Source of the DNA: an uncultured bacterium
GTDB lineage: Bacteria > Bacillota > Clostridia > Lachnospirales > Lachnospiraceae
Assembly (NCBI GenBank): GCA_946543095.1
Contig: CAMNLO010000054.1
Coordinates: 1 to 8,703, forward strand
Direction: 5' to 3'
DNA length: 8,703 nt
Below, one piece after another: positions 1 through 6,286 of this stretch. Position 1 is the stretch's first letter, and the number at the start of each line of letters is the position of its first letter. Position numbers and translations under genes: made by a program. Under the pieces are notes generated by a model. That model saw only the letters and a program-made list of their open reading frames with translations. It made no database searches and was not told the origin of the DNA.

Positions 1-818
1 ACTTTGTGCTCGTTGCCGTTTTCATCCGTCACGGTGGGCAGCTCTATGCTGTCGATCTCCTGCTGGTTTTCGTCTCTTCGCCTGGAGATCTCATCCGTCA
101 GGTAACGGCCCCGGGTGAGCTCCTCCGAATTGCTGCCGAAGCTGCCGATTGGAAGGAGGTCGATTCCGTCCAGGTCTGCGATGAAATCCTCTGCCTGCCG
201 CCGGAACACCAGGCCCTTTTCGTCTGTCAGGACGGAATATCCGTTGACCTTCACACCATCGGTGTTCATCCGGTAAAAGCATCGCGAAAGGGATGGGATC
301 CCGTTCCCCTTTGAGGAAAAGTTTCCGTCCATATAGTATTTGATCCTGGCCTCCAGGGCGGCGGGGCCAGTCCTGTCCTCCCCATAGCCCATATCCACGA
401 AGAACACGTCATACTGCTTTAAAAGCTCCCTGTTGTATTCCGAGAGGATCGCGTCCATGGAGGAGTCAAAGGCGTAGGCCGTGTCCATCCTGGCGGCATT
501 GCTTCCGGCCCCCTGGAACATCATCATGATCAGGGGGAGACTCACCGACAGGATCAGCGTGAGCGCCAGGGTCAGATACCCCCCGGGGGAGGTGCGCCGG
601 AGCGGGCTCCGGGGCACTTTCCCCAATATGCTTTTTGGCAGCGCTCCGGGCAGTCTCCGGACCACCTCTCCCGATATGCTTTTTGGCAGCGCTCCGGACG
701 GACTCCGGACCACCTCTCCCAATACGCTCTCTTGCAGCGCTCCGGGCTGCTTCTCCTCCGGGCGGCGGATGCATCCAAAGAGGGCTTCCCTCCTCCGGGC
801 GGCCAAACACCGGACCAC
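1..818 (-). CDS. DUF5702-type Tad-associated membrane protein, 3' end cut by window edge
   Basis: This frame is open from the pilin stop codon to the left edge (272 residues visible). It has no ATG before the membrane segment. The best start is GTG at 816-818, with AGGTG 6 bases upstream and only 3 bases after the pilin stop, which suggests translational coupling. Visible parts in order: an Arg/Lys-rich tail (residues 1-80) containing three 16-residue repeats (26-73), one transmembrane segment (about 81-101, beginning YLTLALTL), then a soluble extracytoplasmic part (for example NAARMDTAYAFDSSMDAILS, then YDVFFVDMGYG). The segment after the membrane helix resembles DUF5702 proteins, which accompany Tad pilus genes in Clostridia. 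The family role is not established; a pseudopilin-like or surface accessory role is inferred from position. The long basic repeat-bearing tail is unusual, because I expect the family to start close to the membrane segment. The C-terminus is missing. Family call from memory, moderately sure. Confidence 0.75.
   Translation of the reverse strand, partial: MVRCLAARRREALFGCIRRPEEKQPGALQESVLGEVVRSPSGALPKSISGEVVRRLPGALPKSILGKVPRSPLRRTSPGGYLTLALTLILSVSLPLIMMMFQGAGSNAARMDTAYAFDSSMDAILSEYNRELLKQYDVFFVDMGYGEDRTGPAALEARIKYYMDGNFSSKGNGIPSLSRCFYRMNTDGVKVNGYSVLTDEKGLVFRRQAEDFIADLDGIDLLPIGSFGSNSEELTRGRYLTDEISRRRDENQQEIDSIELPTVTDENGNEHK
600..743 (-). repeat. Three tandem 48-bp repeats inside the DUF5702 gene
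   Basis: Copies lie at 743-696, 695-648 and 647-600. Each encodes 16 residues of the form G-A-L-(P/Q)-(K/E)-S-(I/V)-(L/S)-G-(E/K)-V-(V/P)-R followed by three variable residues. By hand alignment copies 1 and 2 share 40 of 48 bases and copies 2 and 3 share 39 of 48. The unit length is a multiple of three, so gain or loss of copies would keep the frame. Each unit contains the palindrome AGCGCT. There are no unique spacers between copies. Confidence 0.9.
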
Positions 819-821
819 GCC

Positions 822-1004
822 CTACACCTGATTTGTCTGAGAGGTGATCTTCTGAAACAGAGTGTTCACGATGGTGGTGAGCCTGTCCTTAAAGATCAGC
901 ACCAGCCCCACCAGCACCACGATGATGAGGATCACCTCCACGGTCCCCATACCGTCCTCTTCCGTGACAAATTGCCAAAGCCTGCTTTTCAGTTTCGTAA
1001 ACAT
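822..1004 (-). CDS. Flp1-like prepilin, 60 residues
   Basis: This is the likely structural subunit of the pilus, polymerised on the outer face of the membrane after its leader is cut. The protein has a short charged leader (1-18, ending EEDG), then MGTVEV and a hydrophobic helix (about 22-41, VEVILIIVVLVGLVLIF), then a short polar tail. The expected prepilin peptidase cut is between G18 and M19. This puts Glu23 at mature position +5, the residue needed in type IV pilins, and gives a mature protein of 42 residues. Classical Flp pilins usually have Tyr after this Glu; here it is Val, as in the Flp1-like family of Firmicutes. The start at 1004 is chosen because of a textbook AAAGGAGT 6 bases upstream; an in-frame ATG at 1145 has no such signal and would add a non-pilin sequence. 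The gene sits between tadC and the DUF5702 gene. Very confident that it is a pilin. Confidence 0.92.
   Translation of the reverse strand: MFTKLKSRLWQFVTEEDGMGTVEVILIIVVLVGLVLIFKDRLTTIVNTLFQKITSQTNQV
825..829 (-). promoter_or_regulatory. Ribosome binding site for the DUF5702 gene (GTG start)
   Basis: AGGTG lies 6 bases before the GTG at 816-818 and overlaps the final codons of the pilin gene. It is the only reasonable Shine-Dalgarno and start pair found between the pilin stop and the membrane segment. Confidence 0.5.
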
Positions 1005-1010
1005 ATCTTC

Positions 1011-1018
1011 ACTCCTTT
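1011..1018 (-). promoter_or_regulatory. Strong ribosome binding site of the prepilin gene
   Basis: AAAGGAGT lies 6 bases before the ATG at 1004. It is the closest match to the ideal Shine-Dalgarno in the window, fitting a subunit needed in large amounts, and it decides the pilin start. Confidence 0.85.
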
Positions 1019-1107
1019 CTTTTTTCACGACATCCTTCCTGATGCAAATCTCGCTGCAGCCGCACACTTCCTGTCTGCCCCGCCGGAGCCGGCCGCATAT
1101 TCCTTTG

Positions 1108-1126
1108 CGGGATTCCCGTAATCCCG
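1108..1126 (-). other. Hairpin in the tadC-pilin gap
   Basis: CGGGATT and AATCCCG form a perfect 7-bp stem around a 5-base loop, within the 171-base gap (1005-1175) between tadC and the prepilin gene. No run of T follows, so it is a poor terminator. It could be an RNA processing or stability element that lets pilin mRNA accumulate separately, or it could be chance. The rest of the gap shows no clear promoter. Confidence 0.35.
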
Positions 1127-1175
1127 GGCTTTTCTCACTATACATTTTCGATATTTCACCTTTGCCCGCTGCTGC

Positions 1176-2675
1176 TCACCCCTCAAATCCCGTAAACGCG
1201 GGCACTATGATGACCACCATGACCACCGCCATCATCAGGAGCATGGGAAAAATCAGCTTTGTCCCGGCCTGCTCCCCGGCCTCCCTGGCCAGGTTTTTCC
1301 GCATGGCAAAGGCATCCTCCGCCTCCTCCTTCAGTCTCGGCAGAAGCTGGCTTCCGCCCTTTCTGAGATTCTGGACAAGAAGCGTGGTGAGCTTAATGTA
1401 GCCGGGAAGCCCGCATCGTTTTCCGAAGCCCTCAATGGCATCCCGCTCCGACACCCCCCCCGCCAGCTCGTTGACCGTGTATTTCAGTTCCTGATGGAGA
1501 TAGCTTGTCCCGCCCCCGCCGGCTGCATTCCCGTGCTCTGCGGCAATCCGGATCAGGCACGAGGAGATGCTCATGCCGGCACCCATATAGAGGCTCAGCC
1601 GGTTTACGAAATCCGGATAGGCTAAGAGCAGCTTTCTGTCCCGCTCCTTCACCAGCTCCTCCAGATGATTCTCCCTGGCCGCCCCCATCAGGATGGCGAT
1701 AAGGATCCCCATGCCCAGGATCATGAAGCCTGTGTTTCCGGCGGGCTTGCTCCAGCTCAGGGTGTATCCCCGGAACCGCTCCGGCAGAAAAGCCTTTTCA
1801 CCGGAGGGATCCTCCGCCAAAGACGCCTTCACTGCCTCCAGAAAGTCCCGGTATTCCTGCTCCGCTTCCGTCAGCTGCTCTGTCCTTAAGATCACGGGAA
1901 AGCTGTATTCCCGCTCAAAGCTCTGGCAGGAGATAAGGGCCTTCAGCATGACGATACTGCCTTCCGCCGGAAAGTCATTCCGCATGAATCTGCCGGAATC
2001 ATCCATCAGCTCATAATCCCCGGACTGCCATTTGATCCGGAAGGGGAAGCCCTGAAGCGTCTCCATAAGGTACAGCGGCTTTGTGACGTGATCCGCGTCC
2101 GGATTGCCGTTTAAAGCGGCTTTCTCCAGCGCAGGAAGCATCGTCTCATACAGCGCCGAAAGCTCTGTCTCCGTGTACATTCTTGGTTCCACCTTAACGC
2201 CGATCTCCCCGAAGTCCTTCCCTTCGCTGCTGTCCGCCTCCAGTACAAGGCTCCGCTCTGTCCCGCCGGGAGGGCTTCTTAAGAGCGCGTTCCCTGCCGG
2301 TTCTTCATCCAGCTGTGCGTCCAGGGCTGCGAAGAAGGCGAAGCTGCAGGCAAGAAGCAGTACATAAAAGATGTATCTGTGTTTTTCCCGGTCAAACTCC
2401 TGCCGTTTCCTGTCCGCATGACTTAAGGGATACAGCGCCCTCAGGGCTTTTTCCTTCCGGAACCGACTCCGCTTTGCCTGAAGCCCGGCAGGCGCCCTGG
2501 GCTTCGGGAGCTTTCCCTGCAGCCGTGAAAGGACTTCCTCCCAGCCTCCCACAGCCCGATCCACAAGGCCCATGCCCTTAGGCGCTTTGATGAGAATCGC
2601 CGGGAGCCACAGCAGCAGAAACAGTATTGATGAGATCATTAACATACCCATGCCTTCCCTCACTTCCGGATCCAT
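1176..2675 (-). CDS. tadC: TadC-like pilus platform protein (T2SSF domain) with large extracytoplasmic insert
   Basis: Inner-membrane platform protein expected to pair with TadB and couple TadA ATP hydrolysis to pilus growth. Features in its 499 residues: membrane segment about 9-29; a strongly basic cytoplasmic stretch 31-100; membrane segment about 101-118; an outside-facing segment 119-313; membrane segment about 314-334; a T2SSF-type cytoplasmic domain about 350-473 (YPDFVNRLSLYMGAGMSI, later RCGLPGYIKL and QNLRKGG); and a last membrane segment about 474-494. The C-terminal part identifies the family. Usual TadC proteins are about 300 residues; the excess is the segment between the second and third helices, whose pattern (IKWQSGDYELMDDSGRF, then VMLKALI) resembles atrophied bacterial Ig-like domains. 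Gap to tadB is 10 bases. The start is uncertain: ATG at 2675 has a poor ribosome site, while Met9 (2651) or Met11 (2645) has GAGG or GGAAGG upstream. The choice changes only the first residues. Confidence 0.88.
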   Translation of the reverse strand: MDPEVREGMGMLMISSILFLLLWLPAILIKAPKGMGLVDRAVGGWEEVLSRLQGKLPKPRAPAGLQAKRSRFRKEKALRALYPLSHADRKRQEFDREKHRYIFYVLLLACSFAFFAALDAQLDEEPAGNALLRSPPGGTERSLVLEADSSEGKDFGEIGVKVEPRMYTETELSALYETMLPALEKAALNGNPDADHVTKPLYLMETLQGFPFRIKWQSGDYELMDDSGRFMRNDFPAEGSIVMLKALISCQSFEREYSFPVILRTEQLTEAEQEYRDFLEAVKASLAEDPSGEKAFLPERFRGYTLSWSKPAGNTGFMILGMGILIAILMGAARENHLEELVKERDRKLLLAYPDFVNRLSLYMGAGMSISSCLIRIAAEHGNAAGGGGTSYLHQELKYTVNELAGGVSERDAIEGFGKRCGLPGYIKLTTLLVQNLRKGGSQLLPRLKEEAEDAFAMRKNLAREAGEQAGTKLIFPMLLMMAVVMVVIIVPAFTGFEG

Positions 2676-2685
2676 GTCACCGGTT

Positions 2686-3357
2686 TCAAACCTTTACCGA
2701 AGAGATCTTCCCCGACCACCAGATACTTGCCATATACACCGCCATGCACCCGCTCATTACGGCGATGCCGAAGAGATTGCCGTAGAGCACATCAAAATAC
2801 CCTCTGGAGGAAAAATCCACATAAAACAGGATCACGAAGGGGATCACTCCCATGATCTTCTGCTCATACTTTTTGGATGCCAGCATAACCTGTATCTCCG
2901 CATCCGCCTCCATCTTTTCCGCCAGGACCTCCACGGAAGAGGAGATGATCTCGTTCAGCTTTCCGCCGCTTTTTCTGGCGATGGAAAAGATCTCGGCAAA
3001 TTCCCGGATATCTTCGATCCTGTAATGGGACGCCATATTCCGCAGAAGCTCTTCAAAGCTCACATTATTCTCCAGTCCCCGCTTCATGGCCGGCAGCTCC
3101 TTTGTGATGGGTGCGTTTTTCCCGAACAGCATGACCATGTCCGGATAGGACGCCGTAAAGGCGTTTTCTATGGAATACCCGGCGTTTAAGTTCGCGGAGA
3201 CCATGCGGATCAGCTCCATAAACTGCGCGGCGGCCTCCCGGTCCTTTTTTTCCAGGAGCTCCCCGTACCGGCTCTTCGCATAAAAGAACCCTGCCGGCAG
3301 TGCCGGGATCAGTCCCAGTGGAGACCGGTAGAAAAAGTACGCGAACACGCACATCAT
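2686..3357 (-). CDS. tadB: TadB-like pilus platform protein (T2SSF domain)
   Basis: Inner-membrane partner of TadC in the Tad assembly platform. The 223 residues show two short hydrophobic segments at the N-terminus (about 2-9 and 12-26, split by YRSP), a T2SSF-type cytoplasmic domain (about 40-160) with QFMELIRMVSANLNAGYSIE near its start and FAEIFSIARKSGGKL in the middle, and two membrane segments at about 168-182 and 195-214. The NAGYSIENAF motif is typical of TadB. The start ATG at 3357 has GGAGG 8 bases upstream and lies 28 bases after the tadA stop. The frame stays open far into tadA, but the codons there are tadA read in another frame. The protein is short compared with TadB of proteobacteria (about 300 residues), which carry a longer N-terminal region. 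Sure of family. Confidence 0.9.
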   Translation of the reverse strand: MMCVFAYFFYRSPLGLIPALPAGFFYAKSRYGELLEKKDREAAAQFMELIRMVSANLNAGYSIENAFTASYPDMVMLFGKNAPITKELPAMKRGLENNVSFEELLRNMASHYRIEDIREFAEIFSIARKSGGKLNEIISSSVEVLAEKMEADAEIQVMLASKKYEQKIMGVIPFVILFYVDFSSRGYFDVLYGNLFGIAVMSGCMAVYMASIWWSGKISSVKV

Positions 3358-3365
3358 AACCGCTG

Positions 3366-3370
3366 CCTCC
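3366..3370 (-). promoter_or_regulatory. Ribosome binding site that sets the tadB start
   Basis: GGAGG lies 8 bases before ATG at 3357 in the short tadA-tadB gap. It is the reason for rejecting the longer ATG frame that begins inside tadA. Confidence 0.75.
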
Positions 3371-3385
3371 AGTAATGGCCGCCCT

Positions 3386-4588
3386 TTAAGAAACTCCGGC
3401 CACCTGAAGCTTGTGAATATTGGTGAGAGCTTCCCTGCGGACAAAGGCACCTTTGACCTTTCCGTTTTCCTCACCTGTTTCTTCAAAGGCAAACAGCTTC
3501 GAAAGCCTGATCTCTCCGTTTTCATACCCCAATACCTCCGTGACCTCCAAAAGCTTTCTGGACTTATCTCTGAGCCGCCCCAGGTGCACCAGAATGTCAA
3601 TCCCCGAAGCGATCTGCCCCCGTATGGCGGAAAGCGGCAGATCCATTCCCATGAGTACCATGGTTTCAAGCCTTGAAAGCATATCCCTGGCTGAATTGGC
3701 GTGGCCGGTGCTCATGGAGCCGTCATGTCCCGTATTCATCGCCTGCAGCATATCCAGTGCCTCCGCCCCTCTGACTTCGCCCACAATGACCCGGTCGGGT
3801 CTCATACGGAGGGAAGATCTGATCAGATCCCTGATGCTGATCTCCTTACAGCCCTCCACATTGGCGTTCCTGGTCTCCAGACGCACCAGATTGTCCACTC
3901 CGGTAAGCTGCAGCTCCGCGGAATCCTCAATGGTGATGATCCTTTCCTCCTTGGGAATGAAGTTGGAGAGCACGTTTAAAAAGGTGGTCTTTCCGGAGCC
4001 CGTTCCCCCGGAGACAAATATATTGAACCTCGCCTGTACCAGCTTCCTTAAGAATTCCGCGATCTCCTCGCTGATGGAGCCCCAGGAGAGAAGCTGCTCT
4101 ATGGTCATGGGATGCTCCGGAAAACGGCGGATGGTGATGATGGGGCCGTTCAGGGCAATGGGGTTTAACACCACATTGACCCGGGAACCGTTGGCAAGCC
4201 TTGCGTCCACAATGGGAGAGGACTCGTTGACAACACGGTTGCAGGAGGACACGATCTGCTGCACCACATCCTGCAGCTTCTCCTCCGACTCAAACTGCTT
4301 TTGCAGACGCATGAGCCGCCCCTCCTTCTCCACGAAAATGTGATCCTTGCCATTGATCATGATCTCCGTTATCGTGGGGTCATCCACCAGCTCCTGCAGG
4401 ATATCCAGCTTCCGGATGGCATGAAAGAGCTCCGTTCTCAGCCGTTTCCTTTCACTCAGGAGCAGCTCCTCCTTTAAGAGCAGGGAATCGATGAGCTCCA
4501 GCACCTCCTCATCCGCCACATCCCTGGAAAAATCCAGCTTTTCCATTAGTTCTGCCTTCAGTCGTTTTCTTTCCCCGCTTAGATCCAT
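3386..4588 (-). CDS. tadA: TadA/CpaF-family pilus assembly ATPase
   Basis: Cytoplasmic hexameric secretion ATPase (GspE/PilT superfamily, Tad branch) that powers pilus assembly through TadB/TadC. The 400 residues contain a helical charged N-terminus (1-60), an N-terminal domain with VDDPTITEIMING (about 68-80), Walker A GGTGSGKT (194-201), an Asp-box region ITIEDSAEL (about 218-225), Walker B DRVIVGEVRG (255-264), and a His-box MNTGHDGSMSTGHANS (274-289). All catalytic motifs are intact, so the enzyme should be active. ATG at 4588 is preceded by GAGGG at a 9-base spacing. Length agrees with family members of about 400-450 residues. It lies 121 bases after the TadZ-like gene and 28 bases before tadB. 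The N-terminus holds a small duplication, ERKRL(K/R)xEL, at residues 6-14 and 46-54. Very sure. Confidence 0.97.
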   Translation of the reverse strand: MDLSGERKRLKAELMEKLDFSRDVADEEVLELIDSLLLKEELLLSERKRLRTELFHAIRKLDILQELVDDPTITEIMINGKDHIFVEKEGRLMRLQKQFESEEKLQDVVQQIVSSCNRVVNESSPIVDARLANGSRVNVVLNPIALNGPIITIRRFPEHPMTIEQLLSWGSISEEIAEFLRKLVQARFNIFVSGGTGSGKTTFLNVLSNFIPKEERIITIEDSAELQLTGVDNLVRLETRNANVEGCKEISIRDLIRSSLRMRPDRVIVGEVRGAEALDMLQAMNTGHDGSMSTGHANSARDMLSRLETMVLMGMDLPLSAIRGQIASGIDILVHLGRLRDKSRKLLEVTEVLGYENGEIRLSKLFAFEETGEENGKVKGAFVRREALTNIHKLQVAGVS

Positions 4589-4652
4589 TTCTGATTTCCC
4601 TCTGTTTTCACATGTTTCTTACTTTTCGATGTTTACTCTGTTCTTAAATCAT

Positions 4653-4700
4653 ATGCGGATTTTGTTCCATGCGGTTTTCGTCCTATGCGATCTAAAATCT
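4653..4700. repeat. Short 16-bp direct repeats in the AT-rich gap before tadA
   Basis: ATGCGG occurs at 4653 and 4669, and ATGCGA at 4685, each 16 bases apart. The first two 16-base units match at 12 of 16 positions; the third is shared only in its first bases. They lie in the 121-base gap between the TadZ-like gene and tadA, which is clearly more AT-rich than the genes around it. Evenly spaced copies in a non-coding gap could be protein-binding sites or a decayed duplication. I see no convincing -35/-10 pair here. Confidence 0.4.
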
Positions 4701-4709
4701 TATAAGCTC

Positions 4710-5711
4710 TTAAATCGTTTGAGATCTTAAGTCGCAGGCGATCTCATGCAGCACCCCGCTTCCCAGATCCCCCGGGAGCTCCGGAGCGTAGGTCAGAAGC
4801 GGCAGCCTCAGAACCTTCCTGCTGTCCAGCACCTCTTCCAGGCCCTGGCGCTCCAGAGCCCTCTCGTATTCCGCAAGCTTCGATCTGTCCAGCATATCCT
4901 CGTAATCCTCCGGCCTGTGTACTTCAATGTACTGCGCGGACATCTGCAGGATGGAAAGCAGTCCCTCTACGTGCTCGTTCAGATCCAGGATGATGGAGGC
5001 GTATCTCCCCATATCCTGAAGGGAAGCCAAAAAGGAAATCCAGGTTTCCTCCTTTACGGAGTGAATATCCCAGGGAGCTCCTGCCGACAGCAGAAGATGC
5101 AGCCCCTCCCGCCTCCAGACCTCGTTCTCCAGCTCGGACAGGGCGCCTTCGCCGCTGCATTCCCAGAGATACAGAATGTCCATCAGACTCTTTTTCGCCG
5201 ATGCATGAAACACACCGGAGAGATTCCCGAAACCGTCAAAATGGAGAAACAACGAAGGCTGCTTCTCAGAAAGCGCCCCGGCATAATACATGGCAAAAGT
5301 GGTCTGCAGGACCCGGTGCTGGGGATTGAAGAAGGAGACCAGAGATGCTTTCTCGTTTACGGTCTTCTTCAGGCGGACCTTTTCTCCTCCCTCCGCCAGC
5401 TTTCTCGTCAGCTCGTTCCAGATCCCCTCTGCGCTCTGATAACGGTTGACTAAAAGGGCACCGGGGGGAGTGGTTTCCCCATCCTCTGTGAGGAGCGCGA
5501 GCTTTTCTGCCGAGGCACCCATCCATTCCCGGAAGCTTTCCTCCGTTACGATCAGGACAGCGCCCTCCCCGTTTTTTTCCAGCCCTCTTTTCAAGGCATC
5601 CTCATCGGAATAGGCTTCCATGGCGATCTGCAGCGGTTCCTTTTCCGCAAAGAAATCCGTCAGCCGTTCGGCGTAGTTCAGGTTTTTGTCGTAGATGAAC
5701 CAGGTTGTCAT
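4710..5711 (-). CDS. TadZ/CpaE-like protein, receiver-like plus MinD-like domain with degenerate P-loop
   Basis: TadZ/CpaE proteins place the Tad machine at a cell site; they join an atypical receiver domain to a ParA/MinD-like ATPase domain. Here residues 1-100 look receiver-like (WFIYDKNLNYAERL, then SDEDALKRG). Residues about 120-330 follow the MinD-like layout, with SLFLHFDGFGNLSGVF after the P-loop region and later IILDLNEHVEGLLSIL. The P-loop region (128-140) reads FNPQHRVLQTTFA. Clostridial relatives, from memory, have a GxCGKT(T/S)FA-like motif, so the Gly and Lys needed for nucleotide binding appear lost (Leu135, Gln136). It may not bind ATP. ATG at 5711 has GGAGG 6 bases upstream. 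It lies between the prepilin peptidase gene and tadA, as in other clostridial Tad clusters. Family call is from layout and context; moderately sure. Confidence 0.78.
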   Translation of the reverse strand: MTTWFIYDKNLNYAERLTDFFAEKEPLQIAMEAYSDEDALKRGLEKNGEGAVLIVTEESFREWMGASAEKLALLTEDGETTPPGALLVNRYQSAEGIWNELTRKLAEGGEKVRLKKTVNEKASLVSFFNPQHRVLQTTFAMYYAGALSEKQPSLFLHFDGFGNLSGVFHASAKKSLMDILYLWECSGEGALSELENEVWRREGLHLLLSAGAPWDIHSVKEETWISFLASLQDMGRYASIILDLNEHVEGLLSILQMSAQYIEVHRPEDYEDMLDRSKLAEYERALERQGLEEVLDSRKVLRLPLLTYAPELPGDLGSGVLHEIACDLRSQTI

Positions 5712-5739
5712 ATTACTCCTCCATGTGGGTCCGGCGAGG

Positions 5740-5754
5740 CGAAGCAGAGCTTCG
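5740..5754. other. Small hairpin in the gap between peptidase and TadZ-like genes
   Basis: CGAAGC and GCTTCG form a perfect 6-bp stem with a 3-base loop, in the 91-base gap (5712-5802). No T-run follows on the minus strand, so it is not a clear terminator. It may be an mRNA stability element or chance. Confidence 0.3.
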
Positions 5755-5802
5755 GATCTGCCATCCCTGCATTTTTCTCAAATTGTATCCTGCCGCTCTT
5801 AT

Positions 5803-6228
5803 TTATCCGGCTCCAAGCAGCAGGGTGGTGGATATTCCCAGAAGAATGGCCGGCGCCAGATGCACCGCTTGTCTGATGTCTGAGCCCTCCCTCGCGATCA
5901 GGAGAACCCCCAGGGCTGCCCCCCAGAGAAAGGATATGAAGAGGAAGAGCAAAGCTCCGCGGGAGGACAGCCCGGCAGACAGTGCAGCCATCAGCTTGAT
6001 GTCGCCCGCACCCAGAGAAGAAACCGCAAAGAAGGGAAACAGCAGGGCACAGATCAGCAGTGCTCTGGCAAACAGAAAGAACATGGAAACCATACCGGCC
6101 TGCAGCAGCTCATTCAGGCAGAGCGCGGCAAACGTGAAAAAAGGAATGATATTCGGGATTTTTGAAGTCTTCAGATCAAAGACTACGGCCAGTGCGGCAG
6201 CGCATAAGAGGATCAGATCAGTGTACAT
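5803..6228 (-). CDS. Prepilin peptidase, A24 family, TadV/CpaA type
   Basis: Membrane aspartic peptidase that removes the leader of the Flp prepilin after Gly. The protein (141 residues) is almost wholly hydrophobic with about five to six membrane helices. It carries both catalytic aspartates: Asp18 in VVFDLKTSKIPN and Asp76 in the GAGDIKLM (GxGD) motif. It lacks the N-terminal methyltransferase domain and zinc cysteines of the longer PilD/ComC enzymes, as expected for the short TadV/CpaA form. The start at 6228 is chosen because AAAGGTG lies 5 bases upstream and the first membrane helix begins right after; an ATG at 6270 would add a charged, poorly supported extension. It appears to be the first gene of the pilus operon, downstream of a terminator that closes the hydratase gene. 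Its likely substrate is the prepilin encoded at 822-1004. Confidence 0.93.
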   Translation of the reverse strand: MYTDLILLCAAALAVVFDLKTSKIPNIIPFFTFAALCLNELLQAGMVSMFFLFARALLICALLFPFFAVSSLGAGDIKLMAALSAGLSSRGALLFLFISFLWGAALGVLLIAREGSDIRQAVHLAPAILLGISTTLLLGAG

Positions 6229-6233
6229 GGGAA

Positions 6234-6240
6234 CACCTTT
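6234..6240 (-). promoter_or_regulatory. Ribosome binding site that sets the prepilin peptidase start
   Basis: AAAGGTG lies 5 bases before ATG at 6228. It supports this start over the in-frame ATG at 6270, which has no comparable signal. Confidence 0.7.
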
Positions 6241-6286
6241 AGAAGAGACTCGGAACAGTCTGTGCAACAAATGGTTTCAGAATTTC

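Noticed and set aside
600..743. Tandem repeats considered as a CRISPR array
   Set aside because: There are no spacers, the units abut, and they keep one reading frame through a coding region.
466..810. Minus-strand ATG frame with repeated RSAAKKHIGRGGPE-like units
   Set aside because: It is the 48-bp tandem repeat of the DUF5702 gene read in another frame. The frame used by the DUF5702 gene continues into a membrane helix and a recognisable family sequence, while this one ends soon after the repeats.
1005..1145. Longer pilin start at the ATG at 1145
   Set aside because: It lacks a ribosome site and would add 47 cysteine- and arginine-rich residues ahead of a normal short pilin leader, whereas ATG at 1004 has an ideal Shine-Dalgarno.
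3358..3669. Longer TadB frame starting inside tadA
   Set aside because: The extra residues are the tadA 3' end in another frame. TadA matches its family through this stretch, and GGAGG before ATG 3357 gives a good start.
3420..4343. Long plus-strand open frame of 307 codons opposite tadA
   Set aside because: It mirrors the well-conserved tadA codons, has Ser/Leu-rich low-information content, and shows no family pattern.
6229..6270. Longer prepilin peptidase start at ATG 6270
   Set aside because: The extension is charged and lacks a ribosome site; AAAGGTG sits correctly before ATG 6228.
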